A DNA stretch of 64,000 nt. Origin: [Phormidium] sp. LEGE 05292 (GTDB lineage: Bacteria > Cyanobacteriota > Cyanobacteriia > Cyanobacteriales > Aerosakkonemataceae). The notes beneath the pieces were generated by a model. The model ran no database searches. It saw only the letters and a program-made list of their open reading frames with translations, and was not told where the DNA came from. The position numbers and the translations under genes are program-made. Below are positions 62,453-64,000 of this stretch, piece after piece. The stretch spans positions 1-64,000 of the forward strand of contig NZ_JADEWG010000002.1 in NCBI RefSeq assembly GCF_015207735.1, in the 5' to 3' direction. Each line of letters opens with the position of its first letter. Position 1 is the first letter of the stretch.

Positions 62453-63505
62453 TCACACCTCAACATCAATTCCCAAAGCCGGATTGAACGCATGACGGTC
62501 GTTGACGTGAGCGTACAAAGCAGTTGTCTTCGGGTCTTTATGACCCAACAAATCCTGCACCTGCCTCAAATCTGCCCCCTTTCGCAATCCCAGCGTCCCT
62601 GCCGTATGCCTGAGACTATGCGCTGATAGCCGTCGTCCTTCAGTTGCGTTCTCGGTTGTTTTCAGTTTCGCCGCCACCAAATACTCATCCACGATCCACC
62701 GAATCCCGCGCCGCGATAACCGTTGTCCCTCAAACCGATGGCTCGCCGCCACGAACAAAGGACTCTCAGGAGCCAGTTCCTCTCCTGCGCTCTCCCTTGC
62801 TTGCAAATACTGCCACAAGACCTTACTCAAATCCGGACGCAGCGGAATCGTTCTGATGCTACCCTTCCCCTCTACCCGCAATCCCCAGTTAGACCCAGAG
62901 CGCACCAAATCCCCGAAATTCGCCCGATGTAACTCCACCGTGCGCGGCCCTTGCAGTGCCATGATGCCCAAAAGCGCCCGATCGCGCAAACTCTTTCGAC
63001 TGCCATCGTGAGGAATCACCGCCAAAAGCTGCTTGAGTTCCTCTTCCTGCAAATAAGTCACCCGTTCTGCCGGGTCTAGCTTTTCCTTCGGCGGTTTAAT
63101 TTGAGCGGCAGGATTTTCCTTTACCAACCCCTTAGATAGTGCCGCCTCGTAAAACCGACGCACTACCGACAAAGTAAGGGCAACGGTAGCTGATTTTTGA
63201 TGCTTCTCCTGCACCAAATAGCGACGAAAAAGCTTGACATCTTCCTCATTCGCTAAAGCCGGATTGATACTTTGTCGATCGCACCAATCAATATATTGAA
63301 TGACGCGCCGCTGGTAAGTGTAAACCGTATCCTCTGCCGCATCCCCATTTGCGACATCCAAAGCCAAAAATCGCTCGAACGCCTCTACCATCGCCTCCGT
63401 TGTAGGCAAAATAGCGACGCGCTGGTTTTGTTGACGACGCTTGTTAGTAGGTTCTTGGGGCAGCCGTTTGGTTGGCACTTTGATTGAAAAGTCACACAAT
63501 GCCAC
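62453..63505 (-). CDS. Tyrosine recombinase (XerC/XerD-like integrase)
   Basis: The 350-residue protein has an N-terminal SAM-like core-binding domain (about 40-135) and a catalytic domain with Arg188 in LQGPRTVEL, HSLRHTAG (His296, Arg299), His322 in LLGHK, and the nucleophile Tyr331 in TALYAHV. The full catalytic set is present. It could resolve plasmid multimers or mobilise a neighbouring segment. Its plus-strand neighbour is the broken gene at 61273-62341. Confidence 0.93.
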   Translation of the reverse strand: MALCDFSIKVPTKRLPQEPTNKRRQQNQRVAILPTTEAMVEAFERFLALDVANGDAAEDTVYTYQRRVIQYIDWCDRQSINPALANEEDVKLFRRYLVQEKHQKSATVALTLSVVRRFYEAALSKGLVKENPAAQIKPPKEKLDPAERVTYLQEEELKQLLAVIPHDGSRKSLRDRALLGIMALQGPRTVELHRANFGDLVRSGSNWGLRVEGKGSIRTIPLRPDLSKVLWQYLQARESAGEELAPESPLFVAASHRFEGQRLSRRGIRWIVDEYLVAAKLKTTENATEGRRLSAHSLRHTAGTLGLRKGADLRQVQDLLGHKDPKTTALYAHVNDRHAFNPALGIDVEV

Positions 63506-64000
63506 TTTACATCAAAGCAGGGAAGGCGGATAATTATTACTACCGAGAAGAGATATTTCTGGTAGCAATAAAGCCATAGAAGCTGTCTCACCAAGACTCT
63601 CCAATGCGTTCTGTTCTAAGCTCCGATGAGATACCCCTACATTGTCTAGCCACTGTCTAGACATATAAAAACTGCTCGAGAAATGCTCTAGAAAAATGTG
63701 TCGGTTCGCGCATAAGTAAGTTGATTGAAAAATGTTTGTGGGTGTCTGAAACCCCTAGCAAACCTTCAAGACGCTGCTTTGGCACGAAAATTAAACTCAA
63801 CAGTACTAAGCTAAAACTGAAATTTCTGATTTGTAGCACAAAGGCAGCAGTGCGATCGCATCAGTTTCACTGCACGATAGCAATCAGTTTCAGTGGTGCA
63901 AAGAAACTTATTGTTGTAAGTGGTTCTCTTGCCAGTCAAACAAATTCCGCTGTCCGCATCTACCGCTCATTATCTCTAAGAGTGCAGCACGTTCAGTTTC
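63506..64000. other. Region upstream of the recombinase, no gene seen
   Basis: No convincing frame was found in about 495 bases. TGTCTAG occurs at 63643-63649 and 63654-63660, the second extending to the palindrome TGTCTAGACA. Such short repeats beside a tyrosine recombinase could be its crossover site. Confidence 0.4.

Noticed and set aside
63657-63839. 60-codon minus-strand frame upstream of the recombinase.
   Set aside because: No family resemblance, no clear ribosome binding site and no neighbouring support.

Overview
The window looks like part of a large plasmid, or a plasmid-derived island, of a filamentous cyanobacterium. The octamer GCGATCGC and its GCGATCG core recur on both strands (for example near 5461 and 11120). 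Base composition is moderately AT-rich. Several repeat types are of the kind reported from filamentous cyanobacteria. ParA/ParB, a VirB-type secretion system, an FtsK-like pump, a plasmid-type cytosine methyltransferase and a tyrosine recombinase all point to a self-maintaining mobile replicon. No rRNA, tRNA or CRISPR array was seen.

Layout. (1) 0.1-12.3 kb, plus strand: a type IV secretion / conjugation operon with a coiled-coil protein, pilin-like VirB2, a VirB3-VirB4-like ATPase, a secreted VirB5/TrbJ-like protein, VirB6-, VirB8-, VirB10- and VirB9-like proteins and a small membrane protein. A four-helix-bundle (S23) gene framed by inverted heptamer repeats sits backwards inside it. A hybrid histidine kinase follows (12.3-14.7 kb). 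(2) 14.8-22.6 kb, mostly minus strand: a winged-helix-like protein, a possible origin (direct repeats, DnaA-box-like site, palindrome), an AAA ATPase + DUF4276 pair broken by an IS607-type element with tnpB, parB-parA with upstream iterons, and two secreted SNase-like nucleases. (3) 22.3-32.5 kb: cargo. Two GIY-YIG proteins, a GC-rich macrolide-type glycosyltransferase, PadR, pirin, AlkA-like glycosylase, pentapeptide protein and an NTF2-like protein are followed by a run of truncated genes. (4) 32.8-42.2 kb, minus strand: an FtsK-like pump fused to a GIY-YIG domain, a string of small plasmid-type genes and a large cytosine methyltransferase fusion. A divergent XRE regulator has a palindromic operator candidate. 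(5) 43.3-48.0 kb: IS remnants (IS1380, IS1634, IS4-like, IS5-like) around a class III aminotransferase and a radical SAM enzyme. (6) 48.4-60.9 kb: a glycosyltransferase-rich cluster (six GT2, one GT4, three methyltransferase-like proteins, a PIG-L deacetylase, an aminoglycoside-phosphotransferase-like protein), mostly one overlapping minus-strand operon. (7) 61.0-63.5 kb: a MITE-like element, a frameshifted unknown gene and a tyrosine recombinase.

How it fits together. Regions 1, 2 and 4 are probably the backbone: transfer channel, partition, DNA pumping and DNA modification. No relaxase or VirB11 was recognised in the window, so transfer competence is not shown. Regions 3, 5 and 6 are cargo. 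The best candidate for an undescribed biosynthetic system is region 6 with the aminotransferase and radical SAM gene of region 5: a set of sugar-transfer and sugar-modifying enzymes suggesting a decorated glycan or aminosugar-containing product. The best candidate for an undescribed mobile unit is the heptamer inverted-repeat family, which frames an S23 gene in one place and stands empty at several gene boundaries.
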